39,231 nt of DNA, from assembly GCA_017440805.1 (NCBI GenBank), contig JAFSGN010000020.1, forward strand, positions 1-39,231, given 5' to 3'. Within the stretch, counting starts at the first letter, position 1. Each line of letters opens with the position of its first letter. Below the pieces are notes generated by a model. The model had not been told where the DNA came from. It ran no database searches and saw only the letters and a list, made by a program, of their open reading frames with translations. Below, one piece after another: positions 23,666 through 36,598 of this stretch. The stretch comes from Clostridia bacterium. Its GTDB lineage: Bacteria; Bacillota; Clostridia; Oscillospirales; SIG627. Made by a program: the position numbers and the translations under genes.

Positions 23666-24352
23666 ATGTCCACAAAAATTCTCGTAGTTGATGATGACCT
23701 TAATATCTGCGAACTTCTCAAAATCTATTTTGAAAAAGAAGGTTATGATGTTAAAATAGCAAACGAGGGTGCTGAAGCCATCAGTGCGTTCAAGATTTAT
23801 GAGCCTGATTTGGTTCTGCTTGACATCATGCTCCCCAAAAAAGACGGTTGGCAGGTTTGCCGAGAAATCCGCGAAATGTCATCCAAGCCTGTAATCATGA
23901 TTACCGCAAAAGGCGAAGTGTTTGATAAAGTTCTTGGACTTGAACTTGGTGCAGATGACTTTATAGTTAAACCTTTTGATATGAAAGAGGTGTCTGCGCG
24001 TGCAAAAGCGGTTCTCCGCCGTTACAGCGGTCATGACAATTCTGACGAGGACGAAGTAATTAAGTTTGAAAATATAGAAATAAGTCTTCAGAAATACGAA
24101 TTGAAACTTAACGGAAAGGCTGTTGATATTCCACCCAAAGAACTTGAACTCCTTTATTTCCTTGCTTCAAATTACAATCGCGTATTTACCCGTGACCAGT
24201 TGCTTGACAAGGTTTGGGGATTTGACTATCTTGGCGACAGCCGTACTGTTGATGTCCATGTTAAGCGCCTGAGAGAAAAACTTGAAAATGTTAGCGACAA
24301 ATGGACTCTCAAGACTGTCTGGGGCGTAGGCTATAAGTTTGAACTTCTTTAA
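23666..24352 (+). CDS. OmpR/PhoB-family response regulator
   Basis: A 228-aa response regulator. The receiver domain (1-118) has the acidic pair in VVDDD (8-11), phosphoacceptor Asp53 (LLDIM), Thr80 and Lys102 (VKPFD). The C-terminal winged helix (about 130-228) carries the OmpR pattern (LELLYFLASNYNRVFTRDQL and RTVDVHVKRLREKL). Phosphorylation would come from the histidine kinase encoded 32 bases downstream. GGAGG precedes the ATG. The target genes are not evident from the neighbourhood. Confidence 0.93.
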   Translation: MSTKILVVDDDLNICELLKIYFEKEGYDVKIANEGAEAISAFKIYEPDLVLLDIMLPKKDGWQVCREIREMSSKPVIMITAKGEVFDKVLGLELGADDFIVKPFDMKEVSARAKAVLRRYSGHDNSDEDEVIKFENIEISLQKYELKLNGKAVDIPPKELELLYFLASNYNRVFTRDQLLDKVWGFDYLGDSRTVDVHVKRLREKLENVSDKWTLKTVWGVGYKFELL

Positions 24353-24384
24353 TTAATCCGCCTTACAGCAGAGGTGAATGAGTT

Positions 24385-25911
24385 TTGTTTAAAAGTGTAT
24401 TCACAAAATATATTACTGCATTTCTTGCCATAATTCTGGTCAGTTTTTCAATATTAATAGTTATTGTGAGTGCCATTGTAACCAATTTTTCCATTAATAC
24501 CAAGCGTGACCTTATGGAACAAACGGCACGGAATATCATAATAAACATTAATAATATGCTTCAGTTTACCGATGATTTTGATACACTGGTTAATGATTAT
24601 CCCGACCGTATTTTGCATGACATTAACATTCAGGCAAAAAACAGTAATTCCGTCATTGTCATGACCGATAAAACAGGAAAAATACTGTTTGTAAGCGGAA
24701 AAGGTAATGATATGGGACACGGTCTGGCAGGTAAAGAAGAAATTTCGAGTGACATTATACGGGATGTGGCTGCGGGAATAGAAGACTATTCTTTCAGCAC
24801 CCTGGGCGGCGTGTTCGAAAATCGCCATATGAACTATATAACCTTTGTTACCGCAAATGATGATTACAGAAGTGCGGTCGAAGACAAAACTGCCGTTATA
24901 TCTTATGATGATATTGAATGCGTTATATTTATCTGCACAAGTTCAATGCAGGTGTCCGGGCTTGTTGACAATGTAACCCGAACTACCGTTGTACTCGCAC
25001 TCTGGATATTTCTTGTTGCACTGATTGCAATTTACCTCATAAGTGAAAAAATTACAGAACCGCTGAAAAGTATGTCAAAGGCGGCAAAGTCATTTGCACA
25101 GGGGAATTTCGATGTAAGAGTCAGGGTTACGGGACATGACGAGGTTGCACAACTTGCAGAAGCGTTCAACAATATGGCGACTGCTCTGTCAAAAAACGAA
25201 GATTTGCGTAAGTCGTTTCTTGCGAATGTGTCCCATGATTTGAGAACTCCAATGACAACCATTTCGGGATTTGTCGACGGAATACTCGACGGAACCATAC
25301 CCGAAGAACAACATCAGCATTATCTCGGCATAATATCGTCAGAAGTACGCCGATTGTCAAGACTTGTGGCATCATTGCTTGATATCTCCCGTATGCAGGC
25401 AGGGGACAGAAAGTTTAATAAAACATCTTTTGATATCTGCGAACTCTGCAGACAGATACTTATTGCACAGGAAAAGCGGATTGATGAAAAAAAACTGGAG
25501 GTTGAATTTGACTGTGCCAGGGATAAGATATATGCCATGGCAGATGTTGATGCAATGCACCAGGTCATCTACAATCTTTGCGACAACGCAATAAAGTTTG
25601 CAGATGAGGGCGGATATCTGAAAATTTCGGTTTCTGAAAAAGACAAAAAGGTAAATGTGTCTGTGAAAAACAGCGGTAAAGGCATACCGCCTGAGGATTT
25701 GCCGTTTGTGTTTGACCGTTTTTACAAAAGCGACCGTTCAAGAGGACTTGATAAAAGCGGAGTGGGACTGGGGCTTTACATTGTTAAAACAATTGTTGAC
25801 CAGCACAATGAACAGATAAAGGTTTTTTCTGAGTACGGAGAGTATTGTGAATTTGTGTTTACATTGAGCAAGGTGAATGAACCGCCCAAAGTTTCAATTG
25901 CAGAAAATTAA
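24385..25911 (+). CDS. Sensor histidine kinase with HAMP domain
   Basis: A 508-aa transmembrane kinase. A membrane helix at about 10-35 and another near 195-220 enclose an extracytoplasmic sensor region of some 160 residues, followed by HAMP (EPLKSMSKAAKSFAQGNF), the HisKA box with phospho-His near 282 (SHDLRTPMTTISGF), and the HATPase domain: N-box near 395 (YNLCDNAIKFAD), GKGIPPEDLPFVFDRFY and GVGLGLYIVK. The start is TTG with AGAGGTG 8 bases ahead; no in-frame ATG or GTG is available between it and the regulator. It is the partner of the upstream response regulator. Confidence 0.92.
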   Translation: MFKSVFTKYITAFLAIILVSFSILIVIVSAIVTNFSINTKRDLMEQTARNIIININNMLQFTDDFDTLVNDYPDRILHDINIQAKNSNSVIVMTDKTGKILFVSGKGNDMGHGLAGKEEISSDIIRDVAAGIEDYSFSTLGGVFENRHMNYITFVTANDDYRSAVEDKTAVISYDDIECVIFICTSSMQVSGLVDNVTRTTVVLALWIFLVALIAIYLISEKITEPLKSMSKAAKSFAQGNFDVRVRVTGHDEVAQLAEAFNNMATALSKNEDLRKSFLANVSHDLRTPMTTISGFVDGILDGTIPEEQHQHYLGIISSEVRRLSRLVASLLDISRMQAGDRKFNKTSFDICELCRQILIAQEKRIDEKKLEVEFDCARDKIYAMADVDAMHQVIYNLCDNAIKFADEGGYLKISVSEKDKKVNVSVKNSGKGIPPEDLPFVFDRFYKSDRSRGLDKSGVGLGLYIVKTIVDQHNEQIKVFSEYGEYCEFVFTLSKVNEPPKVSIAEN

Positions 25912-25958
25912 ATTTATTTTTATCGGCTGCTTTTCTGTTTGAGCCGTATAAAATCTTC

Positions 25959-25990
25959 AGACGGGTGATTAAAAAATCCCCGTCTTTTTA
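25959..25990 (+). terminator. Terminator of the two-component operon
   Basis: AGACGGG (25959-25965) pairs with CCCGTCT (25979-25985), followed by TTTTATTT. An outer AT-rich inverted repeat (TTATTTTT near 25913, AAAAATAA near 26006) surrounds it. Confidence 0.75.
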
Positions 25991-26041
25991 TTTGCCGGAT
26001 AGCAGAAAAATAAATTTTAGCACAGATGGCAAAAATATATA

Positions 26042-26070
26042 TTGAAATAGTTTTATTTTTCTGCTATAAT
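26042..26070 (+). promoter_or_regulatory. Promoter of the cohesin/SLH gene
   Basis: TTGAAA (26042-26047), 17-bp spacer, TATAAT (26065-26070), about 75 bases before the start codon. Confidence 0.7.
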
Positions 26071-26144
26071 AATATCGTACTGTATAAAGGAAATCCATAG
26101 GTATAATCTGTTATGGTACGAAATCCCGACGAAAGGAAAATAAA

Positions 26145-27254
26145 ATGAAAAAGATACATATTGTGTTTATATTGCTGGTACTTTTTTTAACTGTATCGGC
26201 AGGTGCTGCAGGAACAGTGTATATGGAAGCGGAAAAAGCAGGAGACGCCGTTATTGCGAAGGTTTTTATTAAAGATAATCCCGGATTTGCAGGATACAGC
26301 ATCGCAATAGACTATGACCGGGAAAAACTTGTTCCCGCAAATATTCAGGGCGGAGAGATTGCGGGCGGTATGGGCATTGTTTCAAACATACAATTGGCTG
26401 ATGACCCGGCAGATATAAAAAAGGTGACGGCAGTGAGCCTGGGAACCTCAAACATTTACGCAGACGGAGAACTGTTTACTGTTACATTTAAAATCAAGAA
26501 CGGTTCGAAAGGGAAACTTGAATTCACCCTGGAGGGAAACGGAGATGATGCGTTTATTAATAATAAACCGCAACCTTTGGAACTTGAATTTAAAGGCGTA
26601 AATGTGGATTTGTCAACGGGAGAAACATCAGAAGGCGACAGTGTAATTGTAGGCGGAACGACCAACAATAAACCGGAAGAAAATTATACCCCGAAAAAGA
26701 TTTTTGCCGATGTGGGTGAACAGGACTGGTTTTTTTCGGATGTATCCTATGTTTATGAAAAAGGACTTATGAAAGGCACCTCTGAAAAACCGGAATTGTT
26801 GTTCAGCCCGGAACAATATACAAACCGTGCAATGTTTGTAACAGTTCTTTATCGTATGGAGGGGGAGCCGGAGACAACAGAGTCTGCTTTTAGAGATGTC
26901 GAAAAAGGCTCTTACTATGAAAAAGCGGTTGCATGGGCGGCGGAAAATAAAATTGTTAACGGTGTAAGTGCTGATGCCTTTGCACCCATGGCTGATATCA
27001 CCCGTGAGCAGGCGGCTAAAATCATAGCAGGTTATGCTGCCTACAAAAAAATGAAAACTCCCCAGACCAAAACTGACATAAGTGAGTTTGATGATTATTC
27101 GTTCGTGAGTGAATGGGCTGTTGAAGCACTGCAAATCTGTGCAGATATGAACATAATCCGCGGAAGAGAGAATAATACCATAGATCCGCAGGGAAAAGCC
27201 TCCCGGGCAGAAACGGCAGCAATTTTGAGAAGATTCTCAGAATACAATAAATAA
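26145..27254 (+). CDS. Secreted cohesin-domain protein with three SLH repeats
   Basis: A 369-aa exported protein. A signal peptide covers residues 1-22 (KKIHIVFILLVLFLTVSAGA). A cohesin-like domain follows (about 23-150; GFAGYSIAIDYDREKLVPAN is the typical early strand pattern), then a short Ser/Thr/Asn-rich linker and three S-layer homology repeats (about 185-245, 248-305 and 308-369; FADV...DWFFSDVSYVYEKGLM, FRDVEKGSYYEKAVAWAAEN, SEWAVEALQICADMNI). SLH repeats bind secondary cell-wall polymer, so the cohesin is displayed on the surface. With a single cohesin it resembles a small anchoring scaffoldin, but no dockerin protein is in the window and the cohesin may serve another adhesion role. 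Confidence 0.85.
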   Translation: MKKIHIVFILLVLFLTVSAGAAGTVYMEAEKAGDAVIAKVFIKDNPGFAGYSIAIDYDREKLVPANIQGGEIAGGMGIVSNIQLADDPADIKKVTAVSLGTSNIYADGELFTVTFKIKNGSKGKLEFTLEGNGDDAFINNKPQPLELEFKGVNVDLSTGETSEGDSVIVGGTTNNKPEENYTPKKIFADVGEQDWFFSDVSYVYEKGLMKGTSEKPELLFSPEQYTNRAMFVTVLYRMEGEPETTESAFRDVEKGSYYEKAVAWAAENKIVNGVSADAFAPMADITREQAAKIIAGYAAYKKMKTPQTKTDISEFDDYSFVSEWAVEALQICADMNIIRGRENNTIDPQGKASRAETAAILRRFSEYNK

Positions 27255-27275
27255 AAAACAAAATAAAACAATTAT

Positions 27276-27309
27276 CCGACAGGTGTACAGAAATATGCCT
27301 GTCGGTTTT
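27276..27309 (+). terminator. Terminator between the SLH gene and rpoB
   Basis: CCGACAGG (27276-27283) pairs perfectly with CCTGTCGG (27298-27305), followed by TTTTG. It separates the surface-protein gene from the RNA polymerase operon. Apart from this and the rpoB promoter, the region 27255-27592 holds only an AT-rich leader. Confidence 0.8.
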
Positions 27310-27409
27310 GTATGTTTACGGTTTGAGGAGAAAAAAGACATAATAAAAGCAAAAAAAGGTTAAAAAGGAGTTTTGTTTGTTAAAATTTTATAAATTTAGA
27401 TAAAAATGC

Positions 27410-27438
27410 TTGACAAATCGATGAATTGATGGTATCAT
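27410..27438 (+). promoter_or_regulatory. Promoter of the rpoBC operon
   Basis: TTGACA (27410-27415), 17-bp spacer, TATCAT (27433-27438). It gives a leader of about 150 bases before rpoB. rplJ and rplL, which usually precede rpoB and carry the control region, are absent here, so rpoB has its own promoter. Confidence 0.75.
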
Positions 27439-27592
27439 AATATACTGCATTACAATCGGTTAATTTGTCTTTATTTAAACCATATTATTATATATGCGAT
27501 TGACGGTGTCGTCAGGTGAAAGATACCGGAAATCAGGTTTTGTAAAAATTAAAGAAATGTTAACTGCAAATTATAAAAGGAGTGATACGTTG

Positions 27593-30500
27593 ATGGTCAA
27601 GCCTCAGAAACTCGGTACCACTACGCGAATGAGCTTTTCAAAAATTAATGAAACTTTGGAAATGCCTAATCTTATCGAAGTTCAGAAGAAATCTTTTGAA
27701 TGGTTCATAAACGAAGGATTGCGTGACGTCTTGAAAGATGTTTCTCCGATAGTAGATTACTCGGGAAATATCAATGTGGAGTTTATTGACTATACCATTG
27801 AAAACAAACCCAAGTATCCCATAGAGGAGTGTAAGGAGCGCGATGTCAACTACGATGTTCCCCTTCGCCTTAAAGTACGCCTGAGCAACAAGGTTACTGG
27901 TGAAGTAAAGGAACAGGATATTTATGTAGGCACTATACCCATGATGACAGAGAACGGAACATTCGTCATGAACGGTGCTGAGCGTGTTGTTGTTTCACAG
28001 ATAGTTCGTTCTCCCGGTATGTATTACGAGGTCACTCTTGACAAATCCAACAAGAAAACATACGCAACCACAGTTATTCCGTATCGTGGCGCATGGCTGG
28101 AGTATGAGAATGACGCAAACGACATCTTCTATGTCAGAATAGACAAGAACAGAAAAATGCATATTTCCGTTCTGATAAGAGCATTGGGACTTTCCACCGA
28201 TAAGGAGATTATTGATTTCTTCGGTGAGGAAGAATTCCTTATGGCTTCAATGCAGAAGGATGAAATGAAACTTCTTGCAGAACAGAACAAAACAACCGAA
28301 CGGGAAGAAGCACTCAAAGAAATCTACAAAAAACTCCGTCCCGGCGATCCTCCCATGGTGGACAGTGCCGTGACACTTATAAATAACTTGTTCTTTGACC
28401 CTAAGCGTTATGATGTCGCAAATGTAGGCCGTTACAAAATGAACAAGAAAATGGCGCTTACCCGCCGTATAGAAGGTACCACTCTTGCAAAAGATGCGGT
28501 GTCTCCTCTGGGCGAGGTAATATATGAGGCAGGTACTGCACTTAATCGTGCCATGGCTCAGGAAATAGAAAATGCCGGTGTGGGCAGTGTTGAAGTGGTT
28601 GCTCCCGATGGAAAAACAGTCAAAGTTATTTCCAACGGAATGGTACATGCCGATAAAATACTGGGATTTGATGTCTCGGACATCGGTATTTCCGAAATGG
28701 TAAGACTTTCGGTACTCACCGAGATAACTGATGAGTTTACATCCGAAGAAGATATAAAGAAACAGATGAAACTCCGTAAGGAGGAACTTATTCCCAAAAA
28801 TATTACAGTTGACGACATTTTTGCATCAATCAACTATCTGTTCTGTCTTACACACGGTGTAGGCAGTGCAGACGATATTGACCACCTGGGCAATCGTCGT
28901 TTACGCAGTGTGGGAGAACTTCTCCAGAACCAACTCCGTACAGGATTCTTGAGAATGGATAAGATTATCAAGGAGCGTATGACTGTTCAGGATATGGATA
29001 CCGTAACTCCCCAGTCTCTTATCAACACAAGACCTATTCTCTCGGCAATAAACGAGTTCTTCGGTTCTTCTCCTCTTTCTCAGTTTATGGACCAGACAAA
29101 CCCGCTTTCCGAACTTACTCATAAGAGGCGTTTGTCCGCACTGGGTCCGGGCGGTTTGTCCCGTGACAGAGCATCTTTCGAAGTTCGTGACGTTCACTAC
29201 ACACAATACGGAAGAATGTGTCCCATTGAAACACCTGAAGGACCCAACATCGGTCTTATTTCATATCTTTCCACCTATGCCCGTATAAGTGAACACGGAT
29301 TCATTGAAGCACCTTACCGCCGCGTTGATAAAGAAACCGGTGTTGTAACCGATGAGGTTGTTTACATGACTGCCGATGTGGAAGATGAGTACATTGTTGC
29401 ACAGGCAAACGAGCCTCTTGATGAAAACAACCGTTTTGTCAACGCCAAAGTTACTGCAAGATTCCGTGAGGAAATTATAGAAATCGATTCCAAGCGTATT
29501 GACTACATGGATGTATCGCCTAAAATGGTTGTATCCGTAGCAACCGCTATGATTCCCTTCCTTGAAAACGACGATAACACCCGTGCTCTTATGGGCTCGA
29601 ACATGCAGAAACAGGCAGTACCGCTTATGATAAACGAAGCGCCTATTGTCGGTACAGGTATGGAATATAAGGCTGCAGTGGATTCCGGTGTCGTTGTTAC
29701 CGCAAAACACGCAGGTGTGGTTGAAGATGTAGCATCCGACCATGTTACATTACGCCTTGATGACGGAACCAGCGAACATTATAATCTTATCAAATTCAAG
29801 CGTTCCAACCAGGGTACCTGTATTAATCAGAAACCCATTGTCAACAGGGGCGAGCGTGTTGAAAAAGGCCGTGTAATTGCTGACGGTATGGCAACCAGCC
29901 AGGGTGAAATTGCTCTGGGTAAAAATGCTCTCATCGGATTTATGACCTGGGAAGGTTATAACTACGAGGACGCTGTTCTCATAAACGAACGGCTTGTACG
30001 CGAAGATATATATACATCAATTCATATAGAAGAATATTCTCACGAAGCCAGAGAAACAAAACTCGGACCTGAAGAAATCACCCGTGATATTCCAAGCGTC
30101 GGTGACGATGTGCTTAAAGATTTGGATGAAAACGGCGTAATAAGAATAGGTGCAGAGGTTCATGCAGGTGATATACTTGTAGGTAAGGTTACACCCAAGG
30201 GAGAAACCGAACTTACCGCCGAAGAAAGACTGCTCCGTGCAATTTTCGGTGAAAAGGCACGCGAAGTCCGTGATACTTCCTTGCGTCTGCCTCACGGTGA
30301 AAGCGGTATAGTTGTTGATGTCAAAGTATTCTCCCGCGAGAATAAAGACGAACTGCTTCCCGGTGTAAATAAGGTTGTCCGCGTTTATGTTGCACAAAAG
30401 AGAAAAATCTCTGTAGGTGACAAAATGGCGGGACGCCACGGTAACAAGGGTGTTATTTCCAGAATACTTCCCCCTGAAGACATGCCGTTCCTTCCTGACG

Positions 30501-31333
30501 GTACACCGCTTGATATAGTTCTTAACCCGCTGGGCGTTCCTTCCCGTATGAACATCGGACAGGTTCTTGAAGTTCATATAGGTATGGCGGCTAAAAAACT
30601 GGGTTGGAAGATTATGACACCTGTATTCGACGGTGCAAACGAAGATGATATTGCGCATTATCTCGAAAAAGCAGGTCTTGACCCGGACGGAAAGACAGTC
30701 CTCTATGACGGACGGACCGGACAGCCGTTTGATAACCGCGTTACTGTCGGTATTATGTACTTCCTTAAACTCCACCATCTTGTAGATGATAAGATTCATG
30801 CCCGTTCCACAGGTCCTTATTCACTTGTTACTCAGCAGCCTCTGGGCGGTAAGGCACAGTTCGGCGGACAGAGATTCGGAGAAATGGAAGTTTGGGCGCT
30901 TGAAGCATACGGTGCGGCATATACTTTGCAGGAAATCCTCACCGTTAAGTCGGACGATGTTATCGGCCGTGTAAAGACTTATGAGGCAATTGTCAAAGGT
31001 CAGAATATTCCTACTCCGGGAGTTCCCGAATCTTTCAAGGTTCTTATTAAAGAACTCCAGTCTCTCGGACTTGATATAAGAGTTCTTGACGGAGAGGACA
31101 ATGAAATTCAACTCAAAGAAGTTTCCGAAGAGGAAACAGAGTCCATTAAGACAATTGAAGTAAGCGATATCGGAGAAGTAAAATTTGATGCTGTTGACCC
31201 CATGCATGATGATGAGGAAGGCAAAATCTCAGATGCTGATGACAAGGATTCGGATGATGACTATTCCTTTGACAGCGATTTTGCCGATGACGGCGACTAT
31301 AGTGATTTGTCGGAAGACGAAGATGATATGTAA
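27593..31333 (+). CDS. rpoB: DNA-directed RNA polymerase subunit beta
   Basis: A 1246-aa beta subunit forming one side of the catalytic cleft. The start at 27593 has AAAGGAG 9 bases upstream; an in-frame ATG at 27494 would add 33 unlikely residues lying in the leader. The rifampicin region near 490-525 is of the sensitive type ([19 protein letters not shown], then SALGPGG). [12 protein letters not shown] and the C-terminal [19 protein letters not shown] clamp motifs are intact. The last 45 residues form a very acidic tail ([18 protein letters not shown] and more), longer than in Bacillus. It is followed by rpoC after 59 bases. Confidence 0.98.
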   Translation: MVKPQKLGTTTRMSFSKINETLEMPNLIEVQKKSFEWFINEGLRDVLKDVSPIVDYSGNINVEFIDYTIENKPKYPIEECKERDVNYDVPLRLKVRLSNKVTGEVKEQDIYVGTIPMMTENGTFVMNGAERVVVSQIVRSPGMYYEVTLDKSNKKTYATTVIPYRGAWLEYENDANDIFYVRIDKNRKMHISVLIRALGLSTDKEIIDFFGEEEFLMASMQKDEMKLLAEQNKTTEREEALKEIYKKLRPGDPPMVDSAVTLINNLFFDPKRYDVANVGRYKMNKKMALTRRIEGTTLAKDAVSPLGEVIYEAGTALNRAMAQEIENAGVGSVEVVAPDGKTVKVISNGMVHADKILGFDVSDIGISEMVRLSVLTEITDEFTSEEDIKKQMKLRKEELIPKNITVDDIFASINYLFCLTHGVGSADDIDHLGNRRLRSVGELLQNQLRTGFLRMDKIIKERMTVQDMDTVTPQSLINTRPILSAINEFFGSSPLSQFMDQTNPLSELTHKRRLSALGPGGLSRDRASFEVRDVHYTQYGRMCPIETPEGPNIGLISYLSTYARISEHGFIEAPYRRVDKETGVVTDEVVYMTADVEDEYIVAQANEPLDENNRFVNAKVTARFREEIIEIDSKRIDYMDVSPKMVVSVATAMIPFLENDDNTRALMGSNMQKQAVPLMINEAPIVGTGMEYKAAVDSGVVVTAKHAGVVEDVASDHVTLRLDDGTSEHYNLIKFKRSNQGTCINQKPIVNRGERVEKGRVIADGMATSQGEIALGKNALIGFMTWEGYNYEDAVLINERLVREDIYTSIHIEEYSHEARETKLGPEEITRDIPSVGDDVLKDLDENGVIRIGAEVHAGDILVGKVTPKGETELTAEERLLRAIFGEKAREVRDTSLRLPHGESGIVVDVKVFSRENKDELLPGVNKVVRVYVAQKRKISVGDKMAGRHGNKGVISRILPPEDMPFLPDGTPLDIVLNPLGVPSRMNIGQVLEVHIGMAAKKLGWKIMTPVFDGANEDDIAHYLEKAGLDPDGKTVLYDGRTGQPFDNRVTVGIMYFLKLHHLVDDKIHARSTGPYSLVTQQPLGGKAQFGGQRFGEMEVWALEAYGAAYTLQEILTVKSDDVIGRVKTYEAIVKGQNIPTPGVPESFKVLIKELQSLGLDIRVLDGEDNEIQLKEVSEEETESIKTIEVSDIGEVKFDAVDPMHDDEEGKISDADDKDSDDDYSFDSDFADDGDYSDLSEDEDDM

Positions 31334-31392
31334 TCCTCAATTATGCTAATTTTCGAGAAAGGATTATCCAAAAAGGATATTGGTTTTATTAA

Positions 31393-34941
<3,549 letters not shown>

Positions 34942-34951
34942 TATAACGATT

Positions 34952-35019
34952 TACCGTAAGAGATACTGATTTTATGGGGAACGGTGTGTATAATTGCTCC
35001 GTTCCCCGAAATAACGGTA
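34952..35019 (+). other. Nested hairpins between rpoC and the L7Ae-family gene
   Basis: A GC-rich stem GGGGAACGG (34976-34984) / CCGTTCCCC (34999-35007) lies inside an outer TACCGT/ACGGTA pair (34952-34957, 35014-35019). There is no clean T-run right after the inner stem. It could be a terminator, a processing site or an attenuating structure before the next promoter. Confidence 0.5.
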
Positions 35020-35130
35020 TATTTTACTGCAGTTTTGTCTAAAATATTAGATATTAATGTGTAAAATTGACTATAAATAGAAAAATCAGTTGTGCAAAAC
35101 GGAGAAATTTTTGAGTATTTCTTATAACTA

Positions 35131-35159
35131 TTGACAAAAAACGCAAAAACATGTATAAT
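35131..35159 (+). promoter_or_regulatory. Full-consensus promoter for the L7Ae-rpsL-rpsG-fusA genes
   Basis: TTGACA (35131-35136), 17 bp, TATAAT (35154-35159): a perfect match. Transcription should begin near 35166, which rules out any translation start before that point for the following gene. Confidence 0.88.
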
Positions 35160-35205
35160 ATATAGGTATGGTCGCACGACTTTATGCGCAGAAAGGGATA
35201 TAAAA

Positions 35206-35475
35206 GTGAGTGCTTCTGATTTAAGTGACTTAAAGGTTAAGCTGAAAGACGGTAAGGCAGTAGGCCTTAATCAGTCGAAGAAACTCATTAAGTCAGGCTT
35301 CGCTCAGATGGCTTATGTCGCAAATGATGCAGACAGCCGTTTGCGTGAAGAAATAAAAAATCTTTGCCGTAACCATAGTGTCAGAGTTGATGAAACAATG
35401 AATATGGCGGCATTGGGCAAAATGTGTGGCATAGATGTCGATTGTTCGGTGTGTGCCACAACCAAAATACGATAG
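35206..35475 (+). CDS. rplGB: L7Ae/L30e/S12e-family ribosomal protein (YbxF-like)
   Basis: An 89-aa RNA-binding protein of the L7Ae family, in Firmicutes a K-turn binder associated with the ribosome (YbxF/RplGB) and always next to rpsL. The GTG at 35206 is chosen because an upstream in-frame TTG is the -35 box of its own promoter and GAAAGGGA sits 9-16 bases ahead. The core reads DGKAVGLNQSKKLIKSG, AYVANDADSRL and VDETMNMAALGKMCGIDV. It lies between rpoC and rpsL as in Bacillus and Clostridium. Confidence 0.87.
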   Translation: MSASDLSDLKVKLKDGKAVGLNQSKKLIKSGFAQMAYVANDADSRLREEIKNLCRNHSVRVDETMNMAALGKMCGIDVDCSVCATTKIR

Positions 35476-35532
35476 AAAACGGTTTATCTTTTCCGTTATC
35501 TATATAAATATTATTTTATAAGGAGGTGCGGT

Positions 35533-35937
35533 ATGCCAACCTTTAATCAGTTAGTAAGACATGGTCGTGAGAAAGTAACTTATAAGTCGAAATCTCCGGC
35601 ACTTCAAATCGGTCTCAATACTTTAAAGAAAAAGGAAACCGATTTATCCAGTCCTCAAAAGAGAGGAGTTTGCACAAGAGTTTATACAAAAACTCCTAAG
35701 AAACCTAACTCTGCTCTCCGTAAAGTAGCGCGTGTCAGACTTACCAACGGTGCGGAAGTAATTTCCTACATCCCCGGTATCGGACATAACCTTCAGGAGC
35801 ACTCTGTCGTTATGATAAGAGGCGGAAGAGTAAAGGACCTCCCCGGTGTTCGTTACCATATTATCCGTGGTATTCTCGATACCCAGGGTGTTGCAAATCG
35901 TAAGCAGTCCCGTTCTAAGTACGGCGCTAAGAAGTAA
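35533..35937 (+). CDS. rpsL: 30S ribosomal protein S12
   Basis: A 134-aa ribosomal protein at the decoding centre. The streptomycin-related loop is wild type ([17 protein letters not shown]) and the second conserved loop [13 protein letters not shown] is intact; the tail [12 protein letters not shown] is usual. A perfect AGGAGGTG lies 5 bases ahead of the ATG. It is separated by 57 bases from the L7Ae-family gene and by about 145 from rpsG, and all are probably on one transcript. Confidence 0.98.
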   Translation: MPTFNQLVRHGREKVTYKSKSPALQIGLNTLKKKETDLSSPQKRGVCTRVYTKTPKKPNSALRKVARVRLTNGAEVISYIPGIGHNLQEHSVVMIRGGRVKDLPGVRYHIIRGILDTQGVANRKQSRSKYGAKK

Positions 35938-36083
35938 GATTTAACTTTATGGCATAATCGCGGTGAAACACAAAGCTTTGTGGCTTTATAGTATAATATT
36001 TATATAGATAAAGTTTGACAGAGCGCTTACGGAAAAAATCCGAGTACCCGTGATTTCATTATTTTATGAAGGAGGGAAGTTCA

Positions 36084-36554
36084 GTGCCAAGAAGAGGTCA
36101 AATTTCAAAAAGAGATATATTGCCGGATCCGCTTTACAATTCCAAAGTGGTTACCAAGCTTATCAACAACATAATGCTGGACGGCAAGAAGGGTGTTGCA
36201 CAGACAATAGTTTATGATGCATTTGACATCATTAAAGAAAAGACAGGTGAACATCCTCTGGAAGTATTCCAGAAAGCACTTGAAAACATTATGCCTGTGT
36301 TAGAGGTTAAGGCTCGTCGTTTCGGCGGTTCTACCTATCAGGTACCTATGGAAGTGCGTCCCGAAAGACGCCAGACTCTCGGTTTGCGTTGGCTCATTAC
36401 TTATTCAAGAGCCCGCAACGAAAAAAGAATGGCTGAGCGTTTGGCAGCAGAGATTCTCGATGCTGTTAACAATGTCGGCGCTTCTGTTAAGAAGAGAGAA
36501 GATACTCATAAAATGGCTGAAGCCAACAAGGCTTTTGCACATTACAGATGGTAA
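36084..36554 (+). CDS. rpsG: 30S ribosomal protein S7
   Basis: A 156-aa protein that nucleates assembly of the 30S head; 156 is the standard length. The GTG at 36084 is the start: GGAGGG is at 36071-36076, and translation from it gives the canonical beginning [20 protein letters not shown]. An in-frame ATG at 36066 would place the ribosome binding site inside the gene. Conserved blocks are [24 protein letters not shown] and [10 protein letters not shown]. It precedes fusA by 44 bases. Confidence 0.97.
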   Translation: MPRRGQISKRDILPDPLYNSKVVTKLINNIMLDGKKGVAQTIVYDAFDIIKEKTGEHPLEVFQKALENIMPVLEVKARRFGGSTYQVPMEVRPERRQTLGLRWLITYSRARNEKRMAERLAAEILDAVNNVGASVKKREDTHKMAEANKAFAHYRW

Positions 36555-36598
36555 AAATTTGATACATTCAAATTTATACAAAGAAAGGAGAAACATTA

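Noticed and set aside
27494..27592. N-terminal extension of rpoB from the upstream ATG
   Set aside because: The extension shows no similarity to RpoB, and a well-spaced AAAGGAG precedes the ATG at 27593, where the canonical protein begins.
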